Positions 37,401-46,735 of a DNA stretch of 64,000 nucleotides are shown here, piece after piece. How positions within the stretch are numbered: the stretch's first letter is position 1; every line of letters starts with the position of its first letter. Below the pieces are notes generated by a model. That model saw nothing but the letters and a program-made list of their open reading frames with translations, did no database searches and was not told where the DNA came from. The stretch covers positions 636,963 through 700,962 of the forward strand of contig JAGFBZ010000934.1 of the NCBI GenBank assembly GCA_018398805.1, given 5' to 3'. A program made the position numbers and the translations under genes. This DNA is from Hirundichthys speculiger. Taxonomy: Eukaryota > Chordata > Actinopteri > Beloniformes > Exocoetidae.

Positions 37401-40400
37401 GTGTCGGTCCACTCTGTTTCCTGAGATCCAGGGTCAACGCAGCGGTCTACCAGCAAGTTTTAGAGCACTTCATGCTTCCTGCTGCTGACCTGCTCTATGG
37501 AGATTTCAAGTTCCAACAGGACTTGGCGCCTGCACACAGCGCAAAATCTACCCGTGCCTGGTTTACGGACCATGGTATTTCTGTTCTAAATTGGCCAGCC
37601 AACTCCCCTGACCTTAGCCCCATAGAAAATCTGTGGGCTATTGTGAAAAGGAAGATGCAGAATGCCAGACCCAAAAACGCAGAAGAGTTGAAGGCCACTA
37701 TCAGAGCAACCTGGGCTCTCATAACACCTGAGCAGTGCCAGAAACTCATCGACTCCATGCCACACTGCATTAATGCAGTAATTGAGGCAAAAGGAGCTCC
37801 AACCAAGTATTGAGTATTGTACATGCTCATATTTTTCATTTTCATACTTTTCAAATGGCCAACATTTCTAAAAATCCCTTTTTTGTATTAGCCTTAAGTA
37901 ATATTCTATTTTTGTGACTCACGGAATTTTGGATTTTCATTTATTGCCACTTCTCATCATCAAAATTAAATGTAATAAACATTTGAATGCATCAGTCTGT
38001 GTGCAATGAATACATATAATGTACAAGTTACACCTTTTGAGTGCAATTACTGAAATAAATCAAGTTTTTCAAAATATTCTAATTTACTGGCTTTTACCTG
38101 TAACATAAGCCCCTCCCTGAAGGCTGACATCCCTAACATGTAATCCTGAAACAAACACTTTCACCATACTCTTGGCTTTCCATTAGCTTTATCACTTGAG
38201 ATTAAAGTTTTCGATGCAACAACATAAAAGTAAGACTCAAACAATTTGGGGTCAATGAATGAATAAATAAATCACTGTTTGACACTTACCAAAGCACTGG
38301 AAGCAGCATTTTCCTCAGTTGTAACGTCTGACTTCAATGATGAGGTGACCTCTTGGCTTTTAATGTCTGAGTGCTAAACAACAAATATGCACTTAAATTC
38401 ATAAAGAGGTATAGAGGCACACTAATATAATTTTAAATAATATTTAGGATATATCTCAAAGAATGATTATTACCTTTGAAACCAAAATGAATGGATAGCA
38501 TTTAGCTATAGTTATCATAAAACTTCAAAATGTTTGTAAGTAAAATTATTTGATTTGCCTTTGTTTGACAATCAAGTAAATGGGGAACAAAAATACTGAA
38601 AATGTTTTAATACTTGTTTTTCATTATAATAGGACTGAATTAAACTTAAAAGGCAGTCAAGACTGTAGTAAAATACATTAATGACATCTCAAAGTTTCCA
38701 TGAACTTGATTTCAACTAAAACAACAAAGGCTTGGCAATAATAAATGTGATCAGTTAATTCAATAAATCAATTTTATCAGTTATGTCAAATTGACAGTTA
38801 ATGGCAATGTTTAATCTGTATAGTTGGTAGGACACCACCACTGATGTCTGTAATATCTGATGTCGTACCAGGACTAGTATAGTATTAGATGACTGTCTGT
38901 AGTCACCTGAGGTCTGTGGCAACTAAAGAACCAGCACAGATCACTTTTTCCAGTGTCTTAAATGAGTAGAAGTCCAAATACTCAAACTCTACCAGCAACA
39001 TAATTTTCTGCTGTATCATAACATATATGACTAGAAGATCTGGTGGACATACGTTACAGATGTAGGGCCCTATGGAATCCGCGATCACGGAATTGCGGAC
39101 GGAATCGCGGAATTGGAGATTAAAAACGGAATTCACTTTAAATGCGCAATATAACAGAACTGAACACAATTTGCGTAAAAGTTTGGTTTTTTTCTCCCAG
39201 ACTAAAAGGAACTTTTCTTTCAAGAAAATTTTCCAACAGGGGTCACGAAAAGCTGGGACACTGCGCGCTTCTCCGCCCCCTCCTGCCCCCGCTTTCCTCA
39301 TTAATTTAAAAAAAAAAAAAAAACAAACAAAAAAAAAAAACAACATGTCAAAGCGGTCACCTGAGAAACCGGCGAAGAAGCGAAGGAACTACCGGCTGAC
39401 TCCCAGATACAGGACAGAGCAGTTTATCCGAGATTATTATGTATCTGGCGATTCAATGTTCTGCTAGTTTAGTCAGCACATGGTTGAATGGACACGAAGA
39501 GATACGTGCGAGGATCACTGGACGAGTGAAAAGGACAAACATGAAAAGGCGAGAAACACTCACTGAGCTAAACACAAAGAGGCTGTAATAGCTGGAACAC
39601 CTAAAGAAAAAATCACACTGACACACAACCAGTGTTTTCAATTTCATAGCATCTACATCAGCTATAGTAAATATAGTTTTTTCTGTTACCAGATACGCAG
39701 TTTGTCATGACGTACCTGAAAAATGTCAGGTACGTCATGACAAACTATGTGTCACAGAAGAAATTAAACAAGCTAAAATGATTAGTTTACTGCTGTTGAA
39801 ATGTATTTTTTGCACTTTAAATGGATTTCACCTATTTGAGTTATTTTTTCTTGAATTTTTTTCTTTGACAAAAAACTAATGTTTTATTGGACACAATATG
39901 TTTAAATGTGTGAAAACATTAAAGTTTACAGTTAGAATTGCCTATACTTCATTAATTCATATACTGACTTTGGGTTAAATTTGCATAAAATGCTTAAAAC
40001 GGAATTCTCAAAAATTAAAAACCGAAAATGAAAAGAAATTTGAAAAAACGGAATTTGAGAAAAAATAAAATGGATTTCATAGGGCCCTACAGATGCATTG
40101 GTGCTTCAAGTCACAGAAAAAAGTGCCTTTTTACAGTCCAGAAGCCCAAGTTCATCCATCCACAAACTGACACAATCAACCACAGACAATACTGCTTCTG
40201 TATTATTTAGTCCAGTAAATAAAAGTTATTGTTAGGTAATTTTTCATAGTTTAAAAAGGAATAAACCTTTAATATAGTGATCTCAGTTAAAAATTATTCT
40301 TAATAATCTTCAAAGTAAATGTCCATAAGTATATGTACAAACATTATGCACAGTCAGTACCAAGTCAGAAATGTTACCTGCAGCTGAGCTTCTACGTACT

Positions 40401-41208
40401 CCGTGTACTTCGACAGACATTTGTCATGATGCTTCTTGAGATGTTCTATACGCTTTTTAAACCTCGTGACTTGTCTGCAGGTAAACAAATAAATAAACAT
40501 TTTAGACATAGACAATCACATTTTATTTTTTTTTCTAATACAAATACCCAGCTTCAGGCACGTCCATTCAATTCACAACTGGTGATGAAAATATAGATGT
40601 CTGATGAAGGCTATGACTGTTGTATTTAGTGAAACCCACAAAAACACTAATTTGTGCCTCATTTAGGAAAAGACATAAAACACAAAGCTAGGTTCAAAAA
40701 TGAGTAATTGAACCAAGCAGCAGTTTAAGACGTAAACTAGAGTATGTAACATAATTTAATAGTTTTCACCCACTAAAACACATTTACAGTTGTTTGAATA
40801 CATAAAGTTTTTAATATTTGACCCACTAAACAACTTGCAAATTTTAATTTCACAACTACTTTCAGGCCTCATTATCCTCCTTCATGCAACACTTAAGTAC
40901 ATTTAAGCTCTCAACAACATCTGAAGCCTATTAATGAATGTCAGTGTGAAATAAGTCAAATAAAACCACTAAAACCTTTCTGTACAGAAGCTCTAAACAA
41001 GCTAAAATCATCTTTACTGCTCAACATGAGATAAATAACATGCTAACTAGCAAGCATTTACCAACCTCCTCTCAAACCAAGCAGTTCTTAATAAAAAACA
41101 TTTAGTCACAAAACTAGTCAGCTAATGTCTGAAAAAACATCAGAAAATGACACATGAGTGAAAGTAAGAACATTAAATTTGAGCTGTGTGCTCTTACCTG
41201 GTCTTCAT
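28265..41208 (-). CDS. Tyrosine-recombinase-fold protein, 11 exons, Crypton/YR-like
   Basis: Joining the minus-strand exons 41208-41198, 40474-40378, 38373-38290, 34224-34120, 32552-30560, 30484-30404, 30294-30238, 30153-30091, 29322-29263, 28738-28679 and 28488-28265 gives one open frame of 944 codons, every junction GT-AG and in phase. Domains in order: basic coiled N-terminus (1-36); acidic Ser-rich stretch (37-190); CxxC..HxxxxH finger (C215, C218, H228, H233); CxxC..HxxxC finger (C297, C300, H312, C316); SAM-like helical region (about 340-520); tyrosine-recombinase catalytic domain (about 545-740) with R568 (RREGEV), R688 (TKLRK), H714 (FLGH) and Y722/Y723 (REYY); low-complexity linker (764-870); Myb/SANT-like end (W878, W921). 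The large single exon for the fingers and recombinase suggests capture of a transposon reading frame. Family known to me only as uncharacterised, multi-copy fish proteins; function unknown, probably nuclear DNA binding. Confidence 0.82.
28679..30484 (-). CDS. Exons 6-10: run of phase 1-1 mini-exons
   Basis: The exons are 30404-30484 (81 nt), 30238-30294 (57), 30091-30153 (63), 29263-29322 (60) and 28679-28738 (60), all with GT-AG ends and phase 1 on both sides. Translations resemble one another: GSKRGQPTLDESADECAPI, then SRCSTPSRGQKMESESDDPK, GSSISKRKRQIESDCDEPVA and GASTSKKIQPTRFHADVTKR. The shared pattern is a small basic SKR-x-Q patch followed by acidic residues. Any of them could be skipped without changing frame, so alternative splicing is plausible. 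Confidence 0.75.
30560..32552 (-). CDS. Exon 5: zinc fingers and tyrosine-recombinase domain
   Basis: A single 1993-nt exon of 664 codons plus one base, acceptor TATTTTTCAG, donor GTAACT. It starts LTKEYLDLL, passes through an acidic/basic disordered stretch with RRKKK and two Cys/His fingers, then the recombinase fold. Box I is ILFNRRREGEV, the probable catalytic Lys loop is GKRNRKVPIL, box II is STKLRKQISTL, then NFLGHDIRVHREYYRLPEG. Spacing from box II Arg to LGH (26) and from His to the second Tyr (9) fits tyrosine recombinases. No internal stop or frameshift is present over 2 kb. Confidence 0.9.
32833..32866. repeat. Short inverted repeat in intron 4
   Basis: CCCTTCAACCA pairs with TGGTTGAAGGG, and the inner CCAC/GGTG can also pair. 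It is a 34-nt imperfect hairpin of unknown significance. Confidence 0.6.
33595..34061 (+). mobile_element. pogo/Tigger-like MITE in intron 4
   Basis: The ends are CAGTGATCCCTTGG and its inverted match AAGGGATCACTG, flanked by TA (33593-33594, 34062-34063). It is 467 bp long, with a poly-G tract and CGCGG/CCGCGAAAA subterminal blocks. No transposase is encoded. A truncated inverted copy lies at 47898. Confidence 0.85.
34120..34224 (-). CDS. Exon 4 of recombinase-like gene
   Basis: 35 codons, phase 0 on both sides, acceptor CTCTACAG, donor GTAAGT. Acidic (EVPDSVDDDPDVPP). Confidence 0.78.
35506..35694 (+). pseudogene. Harbinger transposase N-terminal remnant
   Basis: It reads MAAVIVARRRHRQNQRIRRE and RVFRTRVNLFAHAK before losing similarity. 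Harbinger nucleases commonly begin with such an Arg-rich RRHRRxxRRERVFRxR stretch. No DDE catalytic region follows, so the core gene is deleted. Confidence 0.55.
35836..35955 (+). mobile_element. LINE 3' stub (Rex3/RTE-like) nested in Harbinger
   Basis: A 120-bp 5'-truncated 3' end (CTCCCAGAGGAGCTGGTGGA and on to GATAAGCGGAAGC) ending in GGAT repeats. It is flanked by a perfect 13-bp duplication ATTTTATGAAAAA (35823-35835, 35956-35968). Its sequence matches the end of the LINE copy at 44858-45258. Confidence 0.88.
36108..36416 (-). CDS. Myb/SANT-like DNA-binding protein of Harbinger element
   Basis: 102 residues with an intact frame. After a basic start (MESLDGKQDRRKRKMKFDEL) comes a Myb/SANT-like module: LEILVEEANKHIHEL, then NAIWEKICDRINAV and KRTADEVKRRRQDIR with the conserved W and the R-x-D-I/V recognition helix. 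In PIF/Harbinger elements this accessory protein binds the ends and imports the transposase into the nucleus. It lies inside the nested element and opposite to the transposase remnant. It could still be expressed, but no partner nuclease remains. Confidence 0.75.
   Translation of the reverse strand: MESLDGKQDRRKRKMKFDELELEILVEEANKHIHELQQRNLNITKRNAIWEKICDRINAVGKTKRTADEVKRRRQDIRQRTKEKVDFNKTSANKTDRWLSGR
36819..37813 (+). pseudogene. Tc1-like transposase, frameshifted
   Basis: The first part (36819-37211) starts MGKTSDLTAVQKATIDTLHK and contains the helix-turn-helix AEEAGCSQRSVSKHI. A frame change follows; around 37250 a SDESKF motif gives the first catalytic Asp. The last part (37286-37813) has FQQDLAPAHSAK and SPDLSPIENLW with the second Asp and the Glu of the DD34E triad, and ends GAPTKY. 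At least two frame disruptions make it inactive. It would catalyse cut-and-paste transposition at TA sites when intact. Confidence 0.88.
38290..38373 (-). CDS. Exon 3 of recombinase-like gene
   Basis: 28 codons, phase 0 on both sides, acceptor TTGTTTAG, donor GTAAGT. Ser/Glu-rich, low complexity (SSLKSDVTTEENAASSAL). Confidence 0.75.
39342..39650 (+). pseudogene. Zinc-finger N-terminus of a hAT transposase, broken
   Basis: The frame reads MSKRSPEKPAKKRRNYRLTP, then FIRDYYVSGDSMFC, a stop, then EWTRRDTCEDHWTSEKDKHE. It resembles the BED/CGGBP1-like finger (C..C..RKDTC..H..S..H) of hAT proteins. In-frame stops follow; the catalytic domain is absent. Confidence 0.55.
39699..39746. repeat. Perfect 21-bp inverted repeat, 6-nt loop
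   Basis: 39699-39719 is the exact reverse complement of 39726-39746, with loop AAAATG. It contains TGACGTAC/GTACGTCA. It lies inside the hAT-like element. Confidence 0.9.
40378..40474 (-). CDS. Exon 2 of recombinase-like gene
   Basis: Acceptor CTGCAG, donor GTAACA-type. With exon 1 it encodes MKTRQVTRFKKRIEHLKKHH and a further 16 residues, a basic, probably helical segment. It ends in phase 0. Confidence 0.75.
41198..41208 (-). CDS. Exon 1 coding part of recombinase-like gene
   Basis: ATG AAG ACC AG then donor GTAAG. The ATG was chosen because it is in frame with exon 2. The upstream ATG at 41214-41216 opens a three-codon frame (MEP) whose TGA overlaps this ATG. Confidence 0.65.
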
Positions 41209-41213
41209 GGCTC

Positions 41214-41276
41214 CATTTTAAGTCAATCAGCTCTGCATGTGACTGTGTCCTGGCTGCAGCTGCAGCTGCTACGTCA
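41214..41276 (-). promoter_or_regulatory. Proximal leader/promoter of the recombinase-like gene
   Basis: Just upstream of the start codon there is an ATG in strong context (AAAATGG) opening the three-codon frame MEP. Its TGA overlaps the main ATG. About 65 bases upstream, TGACGTA (41270-41276) matches a CRE-type site beside overlapping CAGCTG motifs. No TATA box was identified. Confidence 0.35.
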
Positions 41277-41859
41277 CTGATCCTTAATTGCTGCGCGGCA
41301 ATTCAGTGTGGGGGAGGGGTGACATAGTCAAACCGGGGACCTTAAAAGTCAGGAAAGGTGTGTAGATTCCCAGATTCAATGCTCAGATTCAGTTACACAC
41401 TCAGTGGAGGTGGATGGACACGGTCCTGATGGGGACCATAGATTCAGGAGAAATCCTTCTGCATTAGTTCTGAAGATAAAGTTCAGAACTTTTCACTGCA
41501 GACATTTAGATTTGTTTTGGCCTTAAAAGCAGAGGTTAATTTGTAATAGTTAGATTCTAATTCACAATTTAAAAAATGTATCATTGTTTTAACAGTTATA
41601 TTTATTCTATACATCAACACATATAAATCTATATATTAATAAATGTAAGGCATATAAAGAAAAAGGAACTGCATCGATATCTATCTCATGATCAGCTATC
41701 TGAACTCAGTGGTGTACTCTGTCTATGCGTCAGCTCATCTCAAGTTTTGAAGAAGAAATTTGGTCCAAAGAAATTTGAAATTTGCCCACAGGACATCCTT
41801 GAATCATCATGTAGTCAGAAAGACCAGTTTATAGGATTGCTAGGCCTGAGGTTAGGTTC
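41277..41859. other. Upstream intergenic region
   Basis: It contains a GC-rich block at 41281-41345, then AT-rich sequence. It is a possible promoter of the minus-strand recombinase-like gene. No gene was recognised. Confidence 0.4.
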
Positions 41860-43360
41860 CTCTTTTCCCTTTAGTGGTTGCTCCAGGGAATCATCTGCCT
41901 CCATCTAACTCCATCCTCTACATCATAGGTGTCAAACTGATCCATGAAAGGGCAGTGTGGCTGCAGGTTTTTGTTCCAACCATGCAACAGCACAGCTGAC
42001 TTGTTTTAGTCAATCAACTAAATTGTCTTCACTAAACCAGTTCAGTTGATTGACTGAAACAAGTCAGCTGTGTTTCTGTGTGGTTGGAACAAAAACCTAC
42101 AGATTTACAGATATCTTCACCATCCCCCCTATGCCTCTGTTCATATCCAAACCATCTCAGTCTGGTCTCTTTGACTTTCTCTCCAGAACATCTAACATGT
42201 TCTGTCCCTCTGATGTTCTCATTCCTGATCCTATTTAACCTTGTCACTCCCAAAGAGAACCTCAACATTTGAACCTCTGCTACCTCCAACTCTGCCTCCT
42301 GTCTTCTCCTCAGGACCACAGTCTCTGAACCAACAACATCTCAGGTCTCACCACCATCTTCTCCGCCTTTACTTTCATTCTGATCAAACTCTTTTATCAC
42401 TCTTTTTTCCACCTGTTTCAACCTGCTCCAACACACTTCTTCACCTCTTTCCCCTCTTCTTTTCTCCGTTGCTCTGAACTGTTGACCCTCAGTTCTTAAT
42501 CTCCTCCTCCTTCTCCATCTCTGCTCCCTGTAGCCTCATCATTCCTCTCTGGTTCCTCTCATTCACTCACATCTATTCTGTCTGCAGCTGACCTTCATTC
42601 TCTCCTTTCCAGTTCATTCCTGCACCTCTCTAGATGTTCCTCCACACTGCTCTCACTACAGATCAGTGTCATCTGCGAACATCATGTCCATGGAGATTCC
42701 TGTCCATGGAGTCTAATCTCATCTGTCAGTCTGTCCATCACCATAGTAACCAGAAGGGTCTCAGAGCTGATCCCTGATCAGTCCCACCTCCACCTTGAAC
42801 TCCTCTATCACACCTACAGATCACCTCTCCATTGTCTTCCAGCTCTCATCCATGTCCTGCTCCACTCTAACATCCTCCTCTGCTCCTCCAGACCTCCTCA
42901 TCAGGACCAGAGCTCCTCTCAACTCCCTGTTATTGGCTTTCTGAAGGTCTACAAAGACACAATGTAGCTCCCTCTGACCTTCTCTGTTCTTCTCCATCAG
43001 CATCATCAAAGCTAATATTTCATCTGTGGTCCTCTTCTTTGTCCTGAAACCATCCTGCTGTTCAAAGATGTTCTCTTCTGTCCTTAGTCTATCTTCCGTT
43101 ACTCTTTCCCATAATTTAATTGTGTGGTTCATCAACTTTATTCCTCTGTAGCTGTCTCAACTCTGAATGTCTCCCTTGTTCTTCAAAAATCATCAACAGG
43201 ATACTTCTCCATTCTTTAGACATCCTCTCACTCTCTCTGATCTTGTTGAAGGTCCTGGTCAAAAACTCTATTGCCACCTCTCCTAGACACTTCTAGACCT
43301 TCACAGGTATCTCATCAGGACCAACTGTCTTTCACTCTTCATCCTCTTTAATGTATTGGG
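41860..43360 (-). mobile_element. Decayed RTE-type LINE
   Basis: Minus-strand frames include WERVTEDRLRTEENIFEQQD and REGQRELHCVFVDLQKA (reverse-transcriptase core, 42821-43135). Nearer the 3' end is EVAEVQMLRFSLGVTRLNRI with RLRWFGYEQR (42032-42319), the conserved C-terminal region of RTE-like elements in fish. A short SLEQPLKGK-like end lies near 41870. Multiple frameshifts and deletions are present, and a hAT-like MITE interrupts it. Confidence 0.8.
41934..42104. mobile_element. Palindromic hAT-type MITE, copy 1
   Basis: It starts AGGTGTCAAACTGATCC and shares its GGTTTTTGTTCCAACCAT blocks, in inverted order, with the complete copy at 47226-47403. It is inserted in the RTE LINE. The right terminus is eroded. 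Confidence 0.75.
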
Positions 43361-44105
43361 AAGCCCATTATTTGGGAAGATATTTGGGAAGCTCATTGAA
43401 GGACATGACAAGGTGTTTGTTGTTAATTGTGTGGTTAATGTTTGGGATGGCATACATGTGCTTTGCTAACTTCATTGATTGTGTGTGTTCAATTATTTTG
43501 TTTGTTAGCTTGGCTAAGGTAAGTGTGCAAAAGGGTTTCTAAAACAGCTAGTCAAAATGGGTTCATATTTGTAAGTGTGAGCCACCCTAAAAGGTCACAG
43601 TTGCATTTATGTGTTAGACTGTCAGAGCTTCACAGTAGTGCAGTGTTCCAGGGTGGATTGTGCTTTAGCTGCTGCACTAATACTAAGGCAATTTATTCCT
43701 GTGCACGTATTATGGTTGATGGCATCTGACTATTTTTGTGAGAAGCTGATTTTATTGCTGCTTATAAAGGTTAAAAGGGTTTGGTCATGCAGATTTGGGC
43801 ACATTCCCATCGCTGGTAGAAACATAAGGTTGGCCAAACTAGACAAAGTCAAACTATGGTCACTGATGGTGTTTTTGGAGTTGCTCCTGAGGGGGTGAAG
43901 ATGGCAGAACTCTCTCATTTCATTTCATTTTTGGCCAACTGTAACCCTGAAGACAATGATTATGAGGAACAGAAAAGTCTGTGTGATGGAGCACTAAAAA
44001 GACAAAGCTTGACCTGAAGAAGACTGTGAGATACCACTCCTGTGCCCAGTTGATCTTTGGGCCTTGGGGTTTGAGGTGGGTGGATAAAAGAAGGGTGCCG
44101 GCAAG
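43361..44105. other. Unassigned repeat-rich sequence
   Basis: No gene was recognised. Weak open frames on both strands could be remains of the gypsy element seen at 46290-46735, but this is not demonstrated. Confidence 0.3.
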
Positions 44106-45459
44106 CAGTGGCGCCGCCAGCTGGAATCCTGTACGCACTGTGCGTACAATTTTTTTTAAAGGTGTGAAAAAGAAAATATATATTTTTTATTGTTTTTGGG
44201 CCGAGGATAATAAAAATGCTGGTTTGTAATAGGCTAAACATGCTGAGTCCACTTATTTTTTAAGCCAATTAATTGAAGCCTAACATAAAGGCCAATGCTT
44301 GTCATTCACGTCATCCGTCAGTAAGTGATTTTGAATTCTGGCGCTATACGTTTCTTCTACACTATGTAGCCTACCACTATGTGGTGATTACGCTTCGGTC
44401 CAGTAGTGTGTCGAAAAGACAGTTGAGCCTTTTCCGGGCATTTGAAAGAAAAAGAACTAAGCCTGCTACTGTTACAAACACACAGAGCAGCGAGAATGAA
44501 GGTGCTAGCAGCAGTCAGGCAGGACGGGAAGATGAGGTAGCTAGCTATGATGCTAGCTCTTCTGCCTCTCTGGCAGTTGTTGCAGCCGCGGCCAGTTCAC
44601 ACCCAAGCCCCGAGCTACGGGAGCCGTAGACTTAATTTCAAATAGGTAGGAATATGATCCTATTATTATTATTAAGTGTGTTTTAGCATGTGTCTCTGCC
44701 TGGTGCGCTGTCACCATTAGTGTTTTGCTGGGCTGTTTTCATCTGTGTTTCTGCACACTGTGACCATCCTCTACTGTAAAACCCAACTGATCTTCATTTT
44801 TTCTTTGAGTAAAAATCTACTTTGAATTATGGAATTGATTAGAATCGTTTCTTGTTGGATCGCGGATACAAGCGGCTGAAATGAGCTTCCTTCGCAGGGT
44901 GGCCGGGCTCTCCCTTAGAGATAGGGTGAGAAGCTCAGTCATCCGGGAGGGGCTCAGAGTAGAACCGCTGCTCCTCCGCATCGAGAGGAGCCAGATGAGG
45001 TGGCTTGGGCATCTGGTTAGGATGCCTCCTGGACGCCTCCCTGGTGAGGTGTTCCGGGCACGTCCCACTGGGAGGAGACCCCGGGGAAGACCCAGGACAC
45101 GCTGGAGGGACTATGTCTCTCGGCTGGCCTGGGAACGCCTCGGGATCCCCCCAGAGGAGCTGGAAGAAGTGGCCGGGGAGAGGGGGGTCTGGAGCTTCCT
45201 TACTCCGGCTGATGCCCCCGCGACCCAACCTCGGATAAGCGGAAGACGACGACGACGACGTTTCTCGTTGATATATTTATTTTTTATTCTTTGGTTTGGA
45301 GTTTAAACACCTGTAGGCTGTGTGTGTAGGCGGTCTCTGCGTTCTTGTGGCTTGTTTGCGAATTGTACCAGCCGCTGCTCAGGGACTGGCGGGTGGTGGT
45401 GGTGGCGGTGGTGTGGTGTTCTGTGCGTACTATGAAATTGAATCCTGGTGGCGCCACTG
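44106..45459 (+). mobile_element. hAT transposon derivative with nested LINE
   Basis: The inverted ends CAGTGGCGCC and GGCGCCACTG are flanked by perfect 8-bp duplications CCGGCAAG (44098-44105, 45460-45467). Inside, a frame at about 44400-44628 reads SSSVSKRQLSLFRAFERKR and a Ser/Ala-rich tail, like N-termini of hAT transposases with KRxxSLFxxFxRK. The rest of the transposase is missing. Confidence 0.88.
44858..45258 (+). mobile_element. 5'-truncated RTE (Rex3-like) LINE nested in hAT
   Basis: The open frame (44881-45306 region) reads RRVAGLSLRDRVRSSVIREG, then RSQMRWLGHLVRMP, GRRPRGRPRTRWRDYVSRLA and IPPEELEEVAGERGVWSF. This is the conserved C-terminal end of an RTE-clade protein. It ends at (GAC)n and is flanked by a 12-bp duplication CGTTTCTTGTTG/CGTTTCTCGTTG (44846-44857, 45259-45270; one mismatch). 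The frame is uninterrupted, so the insertion looks young. Confidence 0.88.
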
Positions 45460-46289
45460 CCGGCAAGATAAGTTCCAGTATTTATTAAAAAAAAGTTTAA
45501 TTTTTATTTTTTTCCTCGGGCACAAAACAACAGAGACACATAGACTCAGAGACTGTCTCCCTCTAGCAAAAGAAAAGACCAACAACCTCTGTCAGGTGAT
45601 AATAGCCCAAACCCAAATTAATCCAATTGGGCAGCCACCATCTGCAGAGGGATACTCCCCACCCACAAACATAACCATTTCAAATAACAAGGTAACAAAA
45701 AAGACTAGACCACAAAACCTCATCATTTAACAATAATCATAACACTTAACACTTAACTCCTTAACGCAGAAGCAGAAAGTTTGTTTGACCTAGCAACAGT
45801 AACTTGGAAGGGGGCGGTGCATACTGAAAGGTCAATTTCATAGTTTCATGGTGACTGGTACGTGAACCTCCCATTTTTTGCTTGAGAGTCTGAACAAGTC
45901 TACAACAGTGTTTTTCAGTTCATTTCCTCAGTTGCCACTGGCCTATAGGTATAAGATGTTTACGTGGTCCAATGCACCTAGTTCAAATTAATAGGCCATT
46001 CACAGACTTGTGCAGGCCCATTATATTAAGTGGCATGGGAGAATATTCATCTGGCTCAACAAAAAATTAAGGCTCAGTTTGATCAAAAGTCTTATTTACT
46101 GTAATTTTGGAGTTTGAGATCAGGTTGGATCCAGATGTGATCAGCTCTCCAGATGGACATAAAGAGACCAGATTATGCCATATTACCCTGCAAAGGTAGT
46201 ACCTGGGTGGATCATGTGGGCCTGCTGTGATCGGTGCTGTCATTACTCACATACCTGGAGAGGATTGCGATGAGGAGACAATAGGGTTT
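45460..46289. other. Unassigned sequence upstream of gypsy remains
   Basis: No gene was recognised. Probably part of an old LTR retrotransposon given what follows; no LTR could be defined. Confidence 0.3.
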
Positions 46290-46735
46290 CCTTTCTGTAT
46301 GGCAGAGTGAGGTAAAAATCACGATGCTCCATGATATTCTCCACCTTGTTAGTAGTCCATCATGTGAATGGAGGTTGTATGACTTCTATTAAACAGCATT
46401 AATATAGGCAAACACCGTCAGTGTTGTAGTGTTGAAAATATGTGTTGTCCTGATAATGTATATAGATTTTGTGTTGACTGTAGAAAAGTTAATCAGGTGG
46501 CAAAGGTTGATGTCTTCCCTATTAGTGGACTGGAAAACTGTAGATTTGATGGGATCAGGAGAGGCAGAGTTCTGTCCAAATTGGTTTACTGAAGAGGCAC
46601 TGGTCAGAGCTTTTAACTTCACTGGCTTAGGAAATCAGCCTTAGTCACATCAAATGCCTCTTATTTTTGTAATGTTTTCTGTTCAACATGAAAAACATTC
46701 CTGCTACTTTCCAGTGGATGATGGACACCTTCTGA
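46290..46735 (+). pseudogene. Ty3/gypsy-type reverse transcriptase remnant
   Basis: Across frameshifts the plus strand reads EVKITMLHDI, SSPSCEW, then CVDCRKVNQVAKVDVFPISG, and near 46680-46730 NMKNIPATFQWMMDT. These correspond in order to the gypsy RT blocks (SEWSSPxVLV, CVDYRKxNxxTxxDxYP, GMKNxPATFQRxMD). The YxDD block is not seen. Old and inactive. Confidence 0.72.

Larger units (their letters stand above)
35075..38100 (+). mobile_element. Tc1-like transposon, interrupted by a Harbinger element
   Basis: Terminal repeats beginning CAGGTAAAAGCCAGTAAATT are matched inverted at 38020-38100, flanked by TA (35073-35074, 38101-38102). Removing the nested insert (35160-36593 plus one TAT) leaves about 1589 bp, normal for a Tc1-like element. 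It sits in intron 3 of the recombinase-like gene. The transposase is described separately. Confidence 0.92.
39063..40087 (+). mobile_element. Non-autonomous hAT-like element in intron 2
   Basis: The ends are TAGGGCCCTATGG and TTTCATAGGGCCC, with TACAGATG on both sides (39055-39062, 40088-40095), an 8-bp target duplication typical of hAT. It contains a broken transposase N-terminus (about 39342-39650) and a perfect hairpin at 39699-39746. Confidence 0.82.
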
